Shown one piece after another: positions 14,644 through 22,349 of a DNA stretch of 30,884 nt. Below the pieces are notes generated by a model. That model did not search any database, was not told the origin of the DNA, and saw only the letters and a list, made by a program, of their open reading frames with translations. The DNA is from RUG472 sp045224495 (GTDB taxonomy: Bacteria; Bacillota; Clostridia; Christensenellales; CAG-138). The position numbers were made by a program, and so were the translations under genes. Within the stretch, counting starts at the first letter, position 1, and every line of letters begins with the position of its first letter. The stretch covers positions 1 to 30,884 of the forward strand of contig JBGVAK010000018.1 of the NCBI GenBank assembly GCA_045224495.1, written 5' to 3'.

Positions 14644-16866
14644 TCAATCGTCGTCGACCACGATGGTGCCGACCTTGACGAACCATTTGTACACGTAGCC
14701 GGTCACGTCGCCCACCTTCACCTGGTACCAGGAGCCGGACTGCTTGAGGAACTTGCCGGTCTGGCCTTCGGTGACGGTGCCCACCTTTTCCGAAGAGGAC
14801 GAGGCGGCCGCGCGGACAGGCGCGGAGGTCTGGGAGCCGTGAGCCACGATGGTGATCGGGGTGCCGTTGGGGATGCCCTGCACCACCACCAGCTTCACGT
14901 CGGGCGCGGTGATGATGTGGCCGCCGCCGGTGGCGCGGACCTTCACGGTGAGCTTGCCGGCCTCGGTGAGGCTGGGGGCGGTGGTGGTCCACTTCTTGCC
15001 GCCGTCGGTGGAGTATTCGATGGTGAAGCCGGAGCCGTTGGTCAGCTTGGCCGTCACCTTGTGCTCCTTGCCGTCGTAGGTGAAGGTGCCGCCGGTAGCG
15101 GTCAGCTTCGCCTTGGAAGGATCGGGCGTACCGCCGGACTCTTCCGGAGGCAGGGAGCCGGTCTTGACGAACCACTCGTAGACCCAGCCTTCCACGGAGC
15201 CGCACTTGACCTTGATCCACTTGCCGGACTGGCCCTCCAGGGTGCCGGTGGTGCCGGCGGGCAGGGAGCCGATCTTGTTGGCGGAGTTGGAGGCCGCGGC
15301 GCGGACGGGGGCCTTGGTGGTGCCGCTGTGGGCGACGATGGTGATGGCGGTGCCCACGGGCGCGGTGTTGGTGACGGTCAGGGTCACTTCGTTGGCGTTC
15401 AGGACGGACTTGCCGCCGGTGGCGCGGGTCTTTACGGTGATCTTGCCGGGCTCGGTGAGGCTGGGCACCTTGGTGCTCCAGGTCTTGCCGCCATCGGTGG
15501 AGAATTCCACGGTGAGGCCCGTGCCGTTGGTCAGGGTGTAGGTGACCTTATGGACGAGGCCGTCGTACATATAGGTGCCGCCCTTGACGGTGAGCTTGGC
15601 GATGGTGAGGTCAGGCTCGGGACCGGGGACGGGATCATCCGTATCGGGATCGGGCAGGCCCGCTTCCTTCACGAACCAGTAGTAGACGTAGCCGGGCTGG
15701 CCGTCGAAGTTGATCTTGTACCAGGAGCCGGAACGGCCCAGGAGGGCGAAGGTCTGGCCGGCGGTGGCGGTGCCGATCTTGGCGGCACTGCTGCCGGTGC
15801 CGGCACGGACGGGGGCCTTGGTGGTGCTGCCGTGGGCCACGATGGTGATCTTGGTGCCAGAGGGGGCCTTCTCCAGGATCTCGATGGCCACGTCCTTATG
15901 GGTCAGCTGAGAGGAGCCGCCGGTGGCACGGACCTTGACGGTGAGCTTGCCCACCTCGGTCTGGCTGGGGGCGTTCTTGGTCCAGGTCTTGCCGCCGTCG
16001 GTGGAATACTCGATGGTGTAGCCGTCGCCGTTCTCCAGCTTGGCCTCCACCTTATGGGCCTTACCGTCATAGACGAAGGTGCCGCCCTTGGCGGTGAGCT
16101 TGGCCTTGGAAGGATCTGGATCCTTGTCGGTCTCAGCGGAATAGGGGCCTACGTTCACGTACCAGTAGTAGACGAAACCGATCTTGGAGCCGTACTTGAA
16201 CTTGTACCAGGAACCCTCCCGAGCGATCATCTTATACTTCTGACCGGCGGTGACGGTACCGATCTTGGTGGCGCTGGTGGACGCCGCCTCGCGAACGGGC
16301 GCCGTCTTGATGCCGGCATGGGCGATGATGGTGATATCGGTGCCCTCGGGGGGATTCTCGGTGATCTCCAGGGTGATGTCCTTATGATTGATGATGACGC
16401 TGTTCTTGCAGGCGCGGACTTTGACCTTCAGCTTGCCCACGTCGGTGAGGCTGGGGGCGGTGGTGGTCCAGTTCTTGCCGCCGTCGGTGGAGAACTCCAC
16501 GGTGAAGCCGGTGCCGTTGGTCATGGAGGTCTTCACCTTATGCTCCAGCCCGTCCTTCAGAAAGATGCCGCCCTCCGCCTTGAGCGTGATGGTCTGCAGG
16601 AGCACCTGGCTGGTCTTCACGTAGCCCGCCGGATTCTCCACGCGCAGGAAGGCGCCGCTGCTGCTCACATACTTGGCGACACCGCCCACAGGCAGAGTAC
16701 CGATCACCTGGGAGGCGTCGGTAGGCTCCTTATAGATGTTGATGGGTGCGGCCGTGGAATTCTTCACATACTTGTCGTCCGCCGCATATCCGTCTCGAAC
16801 GAACAGGGCCGGGACCAGCGAGAAAACCATGATCGACGCCAAAAGCAGAGAGATCATTTTCTTCAT
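14644..16866 (-). CDS. Secreted protein with four tandem Ig-like + SH3b units
   Basis: A 740-residue exported protein. A signal peptide (KKMISLLLASIMVFSLVPAL, then cleavage near AYA-like GYAAD at ~27-29) leads into an N-terminal SH3b domain (~35-88). Then come four copies of a ~147-residue unit at about 92-238, 254-400, 422-568 and 585-731. Each unit is a 'YDG' Ig-like repeat (GGTFVYDGKAHKV, EYSTDGGKTW, GKLTVKVRATGG) plus an SH3b domain (TIVAHGSTTKAPVRA, GSWYKI, GYVYYWFVK). Linkers are Pro/Asp-rich. SH3b domains usually bind peptidoglycan, so an envelope role is likely. No catalytic domain or sortase motif is seen; the C-terminus is VVDDD. Confidence 0.85.
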   Translation of the reverse strand: MKKMISLLLASIMVFSLVPALFVRDGYAADDKYVKNSTAAPINIYKEPTDASQVIGTLPVGGVAKYVSSSGAFLRVENPAGYVKTSQVLLQTITLKAEGGIFLKDGLEHKVKTSMTNGTGFTVEFSTDGGKNWTTTAPSLTDVGKLKVKVRACKNSVIINHKDITLEITENPPEGTDITIIAHAGIKTAPVREAASTSATKIGTVTAGQKYKMIAREGSWYKFKYGSKIGFVYYWYVNVGPYSAETDKDPDPSKAKLTAKGGTFVYDGKAHKVEAKLENGDGYTIEYSTDGGKTWTKNAPSQTEVGKLTVKVRATGGSSQLTHKDVAIEILEKAPSGTKITIVAHGSTTKAPVRAGTGSSAAKIGTATAGQTFALLGRSGSWYKINFDGQPGYVYYWFVKEAGLPDPDTDDPVPGPEPDLTIAKLTVKGGTYMYDGLVHKVTYTLTNGTGLTVEFSTDGGKTWSTKVPSLTEPGKITVKTRATGGKSVLNANEVTLTVTNTAPVGTAITIVAHSGTTKAPVRAAASNSANKIGSLPAGTTGTLEGQSGKWIKVKCGSVEGWVYEWFVKTGSLPPEESGGTPDPSKAKLTATGGTFTYDGKEHKVTAKLTNGSGFTIEYSTDGGKKWTTTAPSLTEAGKLTVKVRATGGGHIITAPDVKLVVVQGIPNGTPITIVAHGSQTSAPVRAAASSSSEKVGTVTEGQTGKFLKQSGSWYQVKVGDVTGYVYKWFVKVGTIVVDDD
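14674..16593 (-). repeat. Four ~440-bp intragenic repeats in the SH3b protein
   Basis: Units lie at about 16153-16593, 15667-16107, 15163-15603 and 14674-15114, each encoding one Ig-like plus one SH3b domain. Segments such as the one encoding EYSTDGGKTW are also conserved at the DNA level. The first unit is the most divergent (it has KAEGGIFLKDG in place of GGTFVYDG), which fits expansion by internal duplication. Confidence 0.85.
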
Positions 16867-16925
16867 AGTGTGTCATCCCCTTTCCGGACACAACATATTG
16901 TGATTGTACAGATTGGTCCGAATTT

Positions 16926-16998
16926 TATGAACATTATATGAACACTATACCATGATTTACAAAAAAATAAAGTATTATAAATGTGAACTTTCTATGAA
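16926..16998 (-). promoter_or_regulatory. Phased GTTCATA direct repeats and promoter of the SH3b protein gene
   Basis: Minus-strand copies of TTCATA or TTCACA lie at 16926-16931, 16937-16942, 16982-16987 and 16993-16998. Each pair has 11-bp spacing, and the pairs sit 45 bp apart. An extended -10, TGGTATAGT, lies between them (16944-16952), and a second option is TTGTAA, 18 bp, TATAAT (16933-16962). The four hexamers fit the Bacillus PhoP pattern TT(A/C/T)A(C/T)A with five-base spacers, and come within a base of the WalR pattern. An OmpR-family response-regulator operator is likely. Confidence 0.55.
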
Positions 16999-17007
16999 CA
17001 TACAATC

Positions 17008-17048
17008 AAAAACAGCCTTTTTCCTAAGTTTTTCCAGGAGAAAGGCTG
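17008..17048 (-). terminator. Rho-independent terminator of dapA-dapB
   Basis: On the minus strand CAGCCTTT pairs with AAAGGCTG, with an inner TCCT/AGGA pairing, followed by TTTTTG. It begins 24 bases after the dapB stop codon and separates the dap genes from the SH3b gene promoter. Confidence 0.82.
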
Positions 17049-17071
17049 CATAATCATCTTGCATACTTATC

Positions 17072-17833
17072 CTAAATTTTGATTACGTCCTTCATGGTAT
17101 AAAAGCCCGGTTTTTGTGTCAGAAGGAAGACCGCCGCCTTCACGGCGCCTTCGGCGAAGACCCGTTTGCTGGTGGCGCGGTGGGTGATGACCAGCTCCTC
17201 GTCGGTGCCCAGGAAGTGGACTTCGTGCTCCCCCGCCTTGTTGCCGCCGCGCAGAGAGTGGATGCCGATCTCGTCCCTGGTGCGCCGCTTGTTGGTCTCG
17301 TGGCGACCGAAGATGAGCTGGCTCTCCCCCGCCCGAGCGGATTCAATGGCCTCGGCCAGCATGAGGGCGGTGCCGCTGGGGGCGTCCACCTTCAGGTTGT
17401 GATGGGTCTCCACGATCTCGGGATCGAAAGCGTAACCCAAAACCTGGGCTGCGGCCTTGACGAGCGCCATCTGCAGATTGACGCCCAGGGACATATTGCG
17501 GGAAAAGAGCACGGGGATGACCTCTGACGCAGCCTTCAGCCGGGCCATCTCCGCTTCACCCAGGCCCGTGGTGCCGGTGACCAGAGGCTTTTTCTTTTGC
17601 AGACATAGCTCTAAGACCGCCATGGTGGCCGCAGGACGGGAGAAGTCGATGGCCACGTCGAAGGGCACGTCCACCTCAGACGCCGCGGAGAACAGAGCGC
17701 CGGGAAAATTACCCGTCGTCTGCAAGTCGATGCCCACCGCCGGAACAAGGGCCACATCCCCAGCTTGCAGTGCGGCCAGGACAGCCTGACCCATGTGGCC
17801 CAAGGCGCCGTTGATCAAAACACGATTGCTCAT
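17072..17833 (-). CDS. dapB: 4-hydroxy-tetrahydrodipicolinate reductase
   Basis: A 253-residue DapB. It reduces the DapA product with NAD(P)H in the diaminopimelate/lysine pathway. The nucleotide-binding turn GALGHMGQ is at residues 9-16, GTTGL near 87-91 and the family signature ETHHNLKVDAPSGTA at 142-156, holding the catalytic His and Lys. The open frame extends to 17938 inside dapA, but the ATG at 17833 is preceded by GAGGG and matches the usual N-terminus (MSNRVLINGALG). It starts 11 bases after the dapA stop codon and ends just before a strong terminator. Confidence 0.95.
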   Translation of the reverse strand: MSNRVLINGALGHMGQAVLAALQAGDVALVPAVGIDLQTTGNFPGALFSAASEVDVPFDVAIDFSRPAATMAVLELCLQKKKPLVTGTTGLGEAEMARLKAASEVIPVLFSRNMSLGVNLQMALVKAAAQVLGYAFDPEIVETHHNLKVDAPSGTALMLAEAIESARAGESQLIFGRHETNKRRTRDEIGIHSLRGGNKAGEHEVHFLGTDEELVITHRATSKRVFAEGAVKAAVFLLTQKPGFYTMKDVIKI

Positions 17834-17844
17834 AGTACCCTCGT

Positions 17845-18726
17845 TTATATCAGTCCGAAATCTTTCAGGGCTTTTCGCATCTTTGCCTCGTCCTCCGCCG
17901 AGGGCGGGATCAGGGGGAGCCTGAGCTCCGGCGAACAAAGGTCCATCATGCCCATCATGGTCTTGATGGGGATAGGGTTGGTCTCACAGAAGGCAGCCCG
18001 CCAGATGGGCAGGAGGCTGAACTGGAGCTTGCGGGCGATGTCCAGCTTGCCGGCGAAGAAAGCCATGCAGAGGTTGTGGACCTCGGAGGGGACCACGTTG
18101 GCGATGGTGGAGATGACGCCCTTGCCGCCCACGGAAAGGACTGGCAAAATGTGGTCGTCGTTGCCTGAGTAGATATCGAGACCCGGGCACATGGCCGCCA
18201 GGTTCACGATCTGCTCGATATTGCCGCTGGCCTCCTTGATGCCCACCACGTTTTCGCAGGTGTCCATGATCTCCCGCATGGTGGCGGGCAGCACGTTTAG
18301 CCCTGTGCGGGAAGGGACGTTGTAGACGATGATAGGGATGTGCACCTGCTCGCAGATGGCGCCGTAATGGGCCACCAGGCCCTTCTGGGTGGTCTTGTTA
18401 TAGAAGGGGGTCACGATCAGAAGGCCATCCACGCCCAAAGCCTCCGCCGTGCGGGAGAAGTCGATGACCGCTGCGGTGTTGTTGCCGCCGGTACCCGCGA
18501 TGACGGGCAAACGCCGGTTGACCCGGTCCACCACGAAGCGGATCACCTCCACCCGCTCTTCCTCCGACATGGTGGCCGCCTCGCCGGTGGTGCCGCAGAC
18601 GATGATGGCGTCCGTGCCGCTGATGATCTGCAGCTCGATGAGGCGGGTCAGGGCGGTATAGTCCACCTCCCCGCTGGTGAAGGGCGTGACCAGGGCGACG
18701 CCTGAACCTTTGAAAATAGTGCTCAC
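17845..18726 (-). CDS. dapA: 4-hydroxy-tetrahydrodipicolinate synthase
   Basis: A 293-residue DapA that condenses pyruvate and aspartate semialdehyde, the branch point to lysine, peptidoglycan diaminopimelate and spore dipicolinate. Visible residues: Schiff-base Lys164 (GIKEASGN), Tyr135 (VYNVPSRTG), Thr46-Thr47 (CGTTGEA) and Arg140. Start choice: an ATG at 18741 is in frame, but a strong SD (GGAGGG) lies inside its first codons, seven bases before the GTG at 18726. The GTG start gives the standard length and N-terminus (STIFKGSGVALVTPF). First of the dapA-dapB pair, 50 bases after spoIIP. Confidence 0.95.
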   Translation of the reverse strand: MSTIFKGSGVALVTPFTSGEVDYTALTRLIELQIISGTDAIIVCGTTGEAATMSEEERVEVIRFVVDRVNRRLPVIAGTGGNNTAAVIDFSRTAEALGVDGLLIVTPFYNKTTQKGLVAHYGAICEQVHIPIIVYNVPSRTGLNVLPATMREIMDTCENVVGIKEASGNIEQIVNLAAMCPGLDIYSGNDDHILPVLSVGGKGVISTIANVVPSEVHNLCMAFFAGKLDIARKLQFSLLPIWRAAFCETNPIPIKTMMGMMDLCSPELRLPLIPPSAEDEAKMRKALKDFGLI

Positions 18727-18776
18727 GGGCTTTCCCTCCATAGGTACATTTCTCTTTTATGATTTTACCGTTTTCC

Positions 18777-19745
18777 CTATCCTTTGTCAATTCCCGCGGC
18801 GGCGGGGACCAACGGAAGACCGGGATCGGATACGCTTTGATCCACAGGTTCATTTGTCTCCATCTCCGCCAGGGTCAGGGCCAGGCTCTCCGCCAGGGAC
18901 GGGACCGCGTTCAGGGCCTGCTCCAGGGTGTTGGCGTTGTGCCCCACCTCGATCAAAAGGCTCAGCTGGCCCACGTGCTGGTTATATCGGCCCGTCTTCA
19001 CCCGCACGTCTCGGGCAAGGCGCTTGTCGATGGTGCGAAGATGATTCGTCAGGCCTTCTGCCAGGGCGTAGTTGCGATCGAAATCGGGCCTCTCCCGATA
19101 CTTTGTCCCCTGCCCCACCACGCACATGAGCCGGGCGGTGGGGATACCGTCCACCATGACGTAGTCCGAGGTGTCGGAGCTGGCGTCCCGATGGACGTCG
19201 ATGAACAATACCAGAGACGGATACTGTTCCAGATATCGACGCATGGTCTGTTCGCTGCGGTCGTAGGCCGTCTTCAGGCTGGGCGGCTCATGGTCCGTGG
19301 TGTCGTGGAGGACGCTGAAGCCGTACTGGGTCCTGAGCCGCTCTGCCAGGGCCTCCCCCACGGCGAGGACGCTCTTGCTGGGGTCGGCCGTGCGGTAGGA
19401 GCTTGTCTGCACGTAGGGCGACGACTTCGTCGCGGTATACGCTTCGGTGGTATGGGTGTGATAGATGAGGATCTTAGGCGCCGTCCCCCGCAGATCCAGG
19501 CCTTGGGAGAGGATATTCGTTTCGACGTCCTCGATGGGCAGGGAGACGGCTTTGGGGCATAGGGGCAGAGCCGCTCCCTCGGCCTCGTCGGGGACGGTAG
19601 CTATGAACGCAGGCTCCACAGGCCCGTCCGCCGTGGGCAGCAGGTCCACGGCGCGCAGTACAGATAAGAACAGCAGCAGCAGAAAAAAAAGTTGAAAAAA
19701 GGCTTCCTGAAGGGCAAAGGAACGGGCATATCTTCGCTGACGCAT
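18777..19745 (-). CDS. spoIIP: Stage II sporulation protein P
   Basis: SpoIIP is the amidase/endopeptidase of the SpoIIDMP engulfment machine, which thins septal peptidoglycan in the mother cell. The 322-residue product has an N-terminal basic stretch and one membrane anchor (FFQLFFLLLLFLSVL), a variable linker, and the amidase domain with IYHTHTTEAY (96-103), VLFIDVHRDA (~180-188) and LLIEVGHNANT (~263-273), which contain the zinc-binding His and Glu residues. The open frame begins at a GTG (19754) lying on the SD AGGAGGT; the ATG at 19745 is properly spaced and is chosen. It directly follows gpr, as in Bacillus subtilis. Confidence 0.92.
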   Translation of the reverse strand: MRQRRYARSFALQEAFFQLFFLLLLFLSVLRAVDLLPTADGPVEPAFIATVPDEAEGAALPLCPKAVSLPIEDVETNILSQGLDLRGTAPKILIYHTHTTEAYTATKSSPYVQTSSYRTADPSKSVLAVGEALAERLRTQYGFSVLHDTTDHEPPSLKTAYDRSEQTMRRYLEQYPSLVLFIDVHRDASSDTSDYVMVDGIPTARLMCVVGQGTKYRERPDFDRNYALAEGLTNHLRTIDKRLARDVRVKTGRYNQHVGQLSLLIEVGHNANTLEQALNAVPSLAESLALTLAEMETNEPVDQSVSDPGLPLVPAAAGIDKG

Positions 19746-19791
19746 AAGGTTCACACCTCCTCACCGTTACCCTATGCATGGCCATACCGGA

Positions 19792-20676
19792 TTATCGCAT
19801 GAGCCCCTCCAGTGCCTCATAATCCTCCCCGAAAAGAGCAAGATTCAGCCCATAGGACAGGATGGCCGCTCCGTCCTTCACCATGGCGTCGATGTCCTTG
19901 GGGGTGACGCACATGGAGAGAAAATCCCTGTCGAGGACGTCCCTGGTCCTTTGAAACAGGTCGCTGGCGCCCATGCGGACCAGGCCAGAATAGAGGATCG
20001 ATTCCGCTGTCAACACCAGAGGGATGCCCACGGCGATGACCGGGATGCCCAGGCTCCTTTTGCTGAGGCCCATGCGAAAGTTCCCTACGCCCGCGCCGGG
20101 AGAAATGCCCGTGTCATTGAGCTGGACCATGGTGCCCACGTGGTCGCTCTCCGAGGACGCCAAAGCGTCCACGGCCACGATGAGGTCCGGCTGCAGCACG
20201 GAAGCGATGCCTGCCACTGCCTCCGCTGTCTCCAGGCCGGTGACGCCCATGACCCCGGCGGCGAAGGCGGACACCGTGCGGGTGTGGGGCGGCAGCAGGT
20301 CCGGCAGATGGGTCTGCACGTGTCGGGTGACGAAGAGGCTCTCGATGGTCTGGGGGCCCAGGGCGTCAGGGGTCACGTGCCGGTTGCCCAGTCCTACCAC
20401 CAGCACGCTCTGCACCTCCCCCATGAGGAGCGACAGCTCCGCGGCCAAACATCGGCCGGCCTCCTGCCGCACCTCCTTGCTGCTCAAACCATCCTCGGGC
20501 AGGGTCAGGGTGATGTAGCTCCCCCGGGGCTTGTCCAGCTTCCGCTCCGCCCCCTGGGTGCGTATCCGGATGCGGGAGATGCGCATGCGGCCCTTCGATT
20601 CGTTCTCCTCCTCCACGCCGGAGAGGGCAGGACAGTGCTGCAAGGCCTCGTGAGCCATGTCGGTGCGGGTGTTCAT
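19792..20676 (-). CDS. gpr: Germination protease (GPR)
   Basis: GPR is made as a zymogen in the forespore and degrades the small acid-soluble spore proteins at germination. The 294-residue product begins NTRTDMAHEAL, the conserved propeptide start. It contains VVGLGNRHVTPDALGP and PDLIVAVDALAS, holding the two key aspartates of this aspartic-like family, then a conserved GNFRMGLSKRSLGIPVIAVGIP segment. Two ATGs compete. The one at 20682 is only three bases from GGAGG, while 20676 is nine bases away and is preferred. The SpoIVA terminator lies immediately upstream, so gpr should have its own forespore promoter, which I could not identify. Confidence 0.92.
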   Translation of the reverse strand: MNTRTDMAHEALQHCPALSGVEEENESKGRMRISRIRIRTQGAERKLDKPRGSYITLTLPEDGLSSKEVRQEAGRCLAAELSLLMGEVQSVLVVGLGNRHVTPDALGPQTIESLFVTRHVQTHLPDLLPPHTRTVSAFAAGVMGVTGLETAEAVAGIASVLQPDLIVAVDALASSESDHVGTMVQLNDTGISPGAGVGNFRMGLSKRSLGIPVIAVGIPLVLTAESILYSGLVRMGASDLFQRTRDVLDRDFLSMCVTPKDIDAMVKDGAAILSYGLNLALFGEDYEALEGLMR

Positions 20677-20698
20677 ATCCATCTTCCTCCAAAAATAC

Positions 20699-20729
20699 AA
20701 AAACTACCGGCCCATAGGAGCCGGTAGTT
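20699..20729 (-). terminator. Rho-independent terminator of spoIVA
   Basis: On the minus strand a 10-bp perfect stem (AACTACCGGC with GCCGGTAGTT) encloses an eight-base loop and is followed by a run of T. It begins 14 bases after the spoIVA stop codon and ends about 17 bases before the gpr ATG. It therefore separates the mother-cell gene spoIVA from the forespore gene gpr. Confidence 0.9.
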
Positions 20730-20743
20730 AGGGTAACCAGTTT

Positions 20744-22216
20744 TCAAAGCAGGATGCAGATCAAACCGTTGCAATCCTCGTTGACCATGCGTTCGATGGT
20801 CCCCTGCATCTTCTGCTGCACGTTCACGGGCATGCCGCCCAGTTTTCCCTGCATGTTCTCCGTCACCATGTCCTGCAGCGTTTTGCCGAAGAAGGAGGTC
20901 TGCCACAGGGCGTTCACGTCCTCCTGCCGGGCTGCGTTCAGGTGCTCCATCAGGTTCCTGGCCTGTTCCTCCGAGCCAATGAGGGGGCTCACCTCCGTAT
21001 CGATGTCCACCTTCACGATGTGCAGCCCCTTGGCCCGGGCCCGCAGCCGGACCCCACAGCGGCCGCCTTGCCGGAACATCTCCGGTTCCATGAGCTCCAT
21101 CTCCTCCATGGAGGGTGTGACCACGCCGTACCCCGTCTGTTCCGCCTCCTCCAGGGCGTTCGACAGCCGATCGTAGGCGTGCTTGGCCGCAGCGAACTCC
21201 CGAATGGCGGAAAAGAGGGCAAAATCGTCCGCGATATCCACTCCGGTCTCCTCGCTGAGCAGGGTATAGAACATGCTTTCCTCCGGCGTCAGGGCCAGCG
21301 TCACCGTGCCGGTGCCCAAATCGGCCCCCTCCCACTCCGCCTTTTTGAAGTGGTCCAGGGACTGCATCCCTGCCACCAGCTTGCTGCAATCGCCCACGGT
21401 CCGGACCTGGGGCGACAGCTCCCGCAGGAGGGACAGGACGCCCTCCATCAGGGGACTTTCCCCCGATAGGGCCCGCAAAAAGCCAGGCACGCTGATCTCC
21501 ACCAGCTTTACCGGGAAGGCGTACAGGATCTGTGTGATCAGGTCCCGCACCTCCGCACCGGACATATTCTTCACGTCCAGGGGCACGGTGGTGACCCCGT
21601 ATCGCTCAGAGATCTCCTCCGCCAGGGCTTGGGTCGCATCGTTGGTGGGGTTCGTGCTGTTCAGGACCACCACAAAGGGCTTGCCAGCCGCTTTGGCCGC
21701 TTCCACGGCCTGACGCTCCGCCTCCTCGTAACTGTCCCGCGAGAGGTCCGTGACGGACCCGTCCGTGGTCATGACGATGGAGATGGTGGCATGCTCCTGG
21801 ATGACCCGGGTGGTGCCCACCTCCGCCGCCTGGGAGAAGGGGATATCGTGGTCGAACCAGGGGGTGGTGACCATCCGAGGCCCCTCCCCTTCCCGGTCGC
21901 CCACGGCGCCGGGGACCATGTACCCCACGCAGTCGATGAGCTTGCACCGGCAGGACACGCCTTCCTCGAAGGTCACGTTCACCGCCTCTGCCGGCACGAA
22001 CCGAGGTTGGGTGGTCATGATGCTGCGGCCTGCCCCGCTCTGGGGAAGCTCGTCGGTCAGCCGCTCCTTCTCATAGTCGTTCTCCATGTTCGGGAGCAGC
22101 AGCAGCTCCGAAAAACGCTTGATAAAGGTGGATTTTCCTGTGCGGACGGGACCTGCCACAGCGATGTAGATATCCCCGCCGGTCCGCTCCGCCATATCTC
22201 GATAAATGTCTCTCAT
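20744..22216 (-). CDS. spoIVA: Stage IV sporulation protein A
   Basis: SpoIVA is the ATPase that polymerises on the outer forespore membrane as the base of the spore coat. The 490-residue product has a Walker A motif GPVRTGKST (22-30), the TRAFAC-like GTPase fold with KLIDCVGYMVPGA as its Walker B region, and TTDGSVTDLSR. The C-terminal part shows the middle and SpoIVA C-terminal domains, ending NEDCNGLICILL, close to the membrane-anchoring C-terminus of other SpoIVA proteins. Full length for the family. The ATG is six bases from GGAGG, and a near-consensus sigma-E promoter lies 30-57 bases upstream. Confidence 0.96.
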   Translation of the reverse strand: MRDIYRDMAERTGGDIYIAVAGPVRTGKSTFIKRFSELLLLPNMENDYEKERLTDELPQSGAGRSIMTTQPRFVPAEAVNVTFEEGVSCRCKLIDCVGYMVPGAVGDREGEGPRMVTTPWFDHDIPFSQAAEVGTTRVIQEHATISIVMTTDGSVTDLSRDSYEEAERQAVEAAKAAGKPFVVVLNSTNPTNDATQALAEEISERYGVTTVPLDVKNMSGAEVRDLITQILYAFPVKLVEISVPGFLRALSGESPLMEGVLSLLRELSPQVRTVGDCSKLVAGMQSLDHFKKAEWEGADLGTGTVTLALTPEESMFYTLLSEETGVDIADDFALFSAIREFAAAKHAYDRLSNALEEAEQTGYGVVTPSMEEMELMEPEMFRQGGRCGVRLRARAKGLHIVKVDIDTEVSPLIGSEEQARNLMEHLNAARQEDVNALWQTSFFGKTLQDMVTENMQGKLGGMPVNVQQKMQGTIERMVNEDCNGLICILL

Positions 22217-22245
22217 ACCGTTCCTCCGCCGTTGTGCTATAGTTC

Positions 22246-22273
22246 ACTGTATGCGATTTATGCCGTGGTATGC
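22246..22273 (-). promoter_or_regulatory. Candidate sigma-E promoter of spoIVA
   Basis: On the minus strand the -10 is CATACAGT (22246-22253), a full match to the sigma-E consensus CATACANT. Thirteen bases upstream is GCATACC (22267-22273), matching the first five positions of the -35 KMATATT. spoIVA is a classic sigma-E gene in Bacillus subtilis, so position and identity agree. Confidence 0.7.
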
Positions 22274-22313
22274 GGGACACTTTCATTCGGTATTTTATAT
22301 TGCAGGATAGCCA

Positions 22314-22342
22314 TGGACAAAATCGCTCCTATCCTTTATACT
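22314..22342 (+). promoter_or_regulatory. Promoter of the ABC exporter, giving a leaderless mRNA
   Basis: TGGACA (22314-22319, five of six to consensus), 17-bp spacer, TATACT (22337-22342). The ATG of the exporter starts only seven bases after the -10, so transcription should begin at or next to the start codon. No SD is present before that ATG. Confidence 0.65.
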
Positions 22343-22349
22343 TAAACAC

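Noticed and set aside
14674..16593. CRISPR-like repetition
   Set aside because: The repeats are ~440-bp in-frame protein-domain units, not short repeats with unique spacers.
14560..16941. A 793-codon plus-strand open frame opposite the SH3b gene
   Set aside because: Glycine-rich low-complexity shadow of the repeats; the minus strand has a signal peptide, four domain repeats and a terminator.
18727..18776. Lysine riboswitch or T-box before dapA
   Set aside because: Only 50 bases separate spoIIP and dapA, too short for either element, and no T-box or lysine-riboswitch pattern is seen.
20682..20760. Sigma-F/G promoter of gpr
   Set aside because: A GCATC followed by TACCCTA at a roughly suitable distance was seen, but the -10 matches poorly and the terminator hairpin would lie in the leader.
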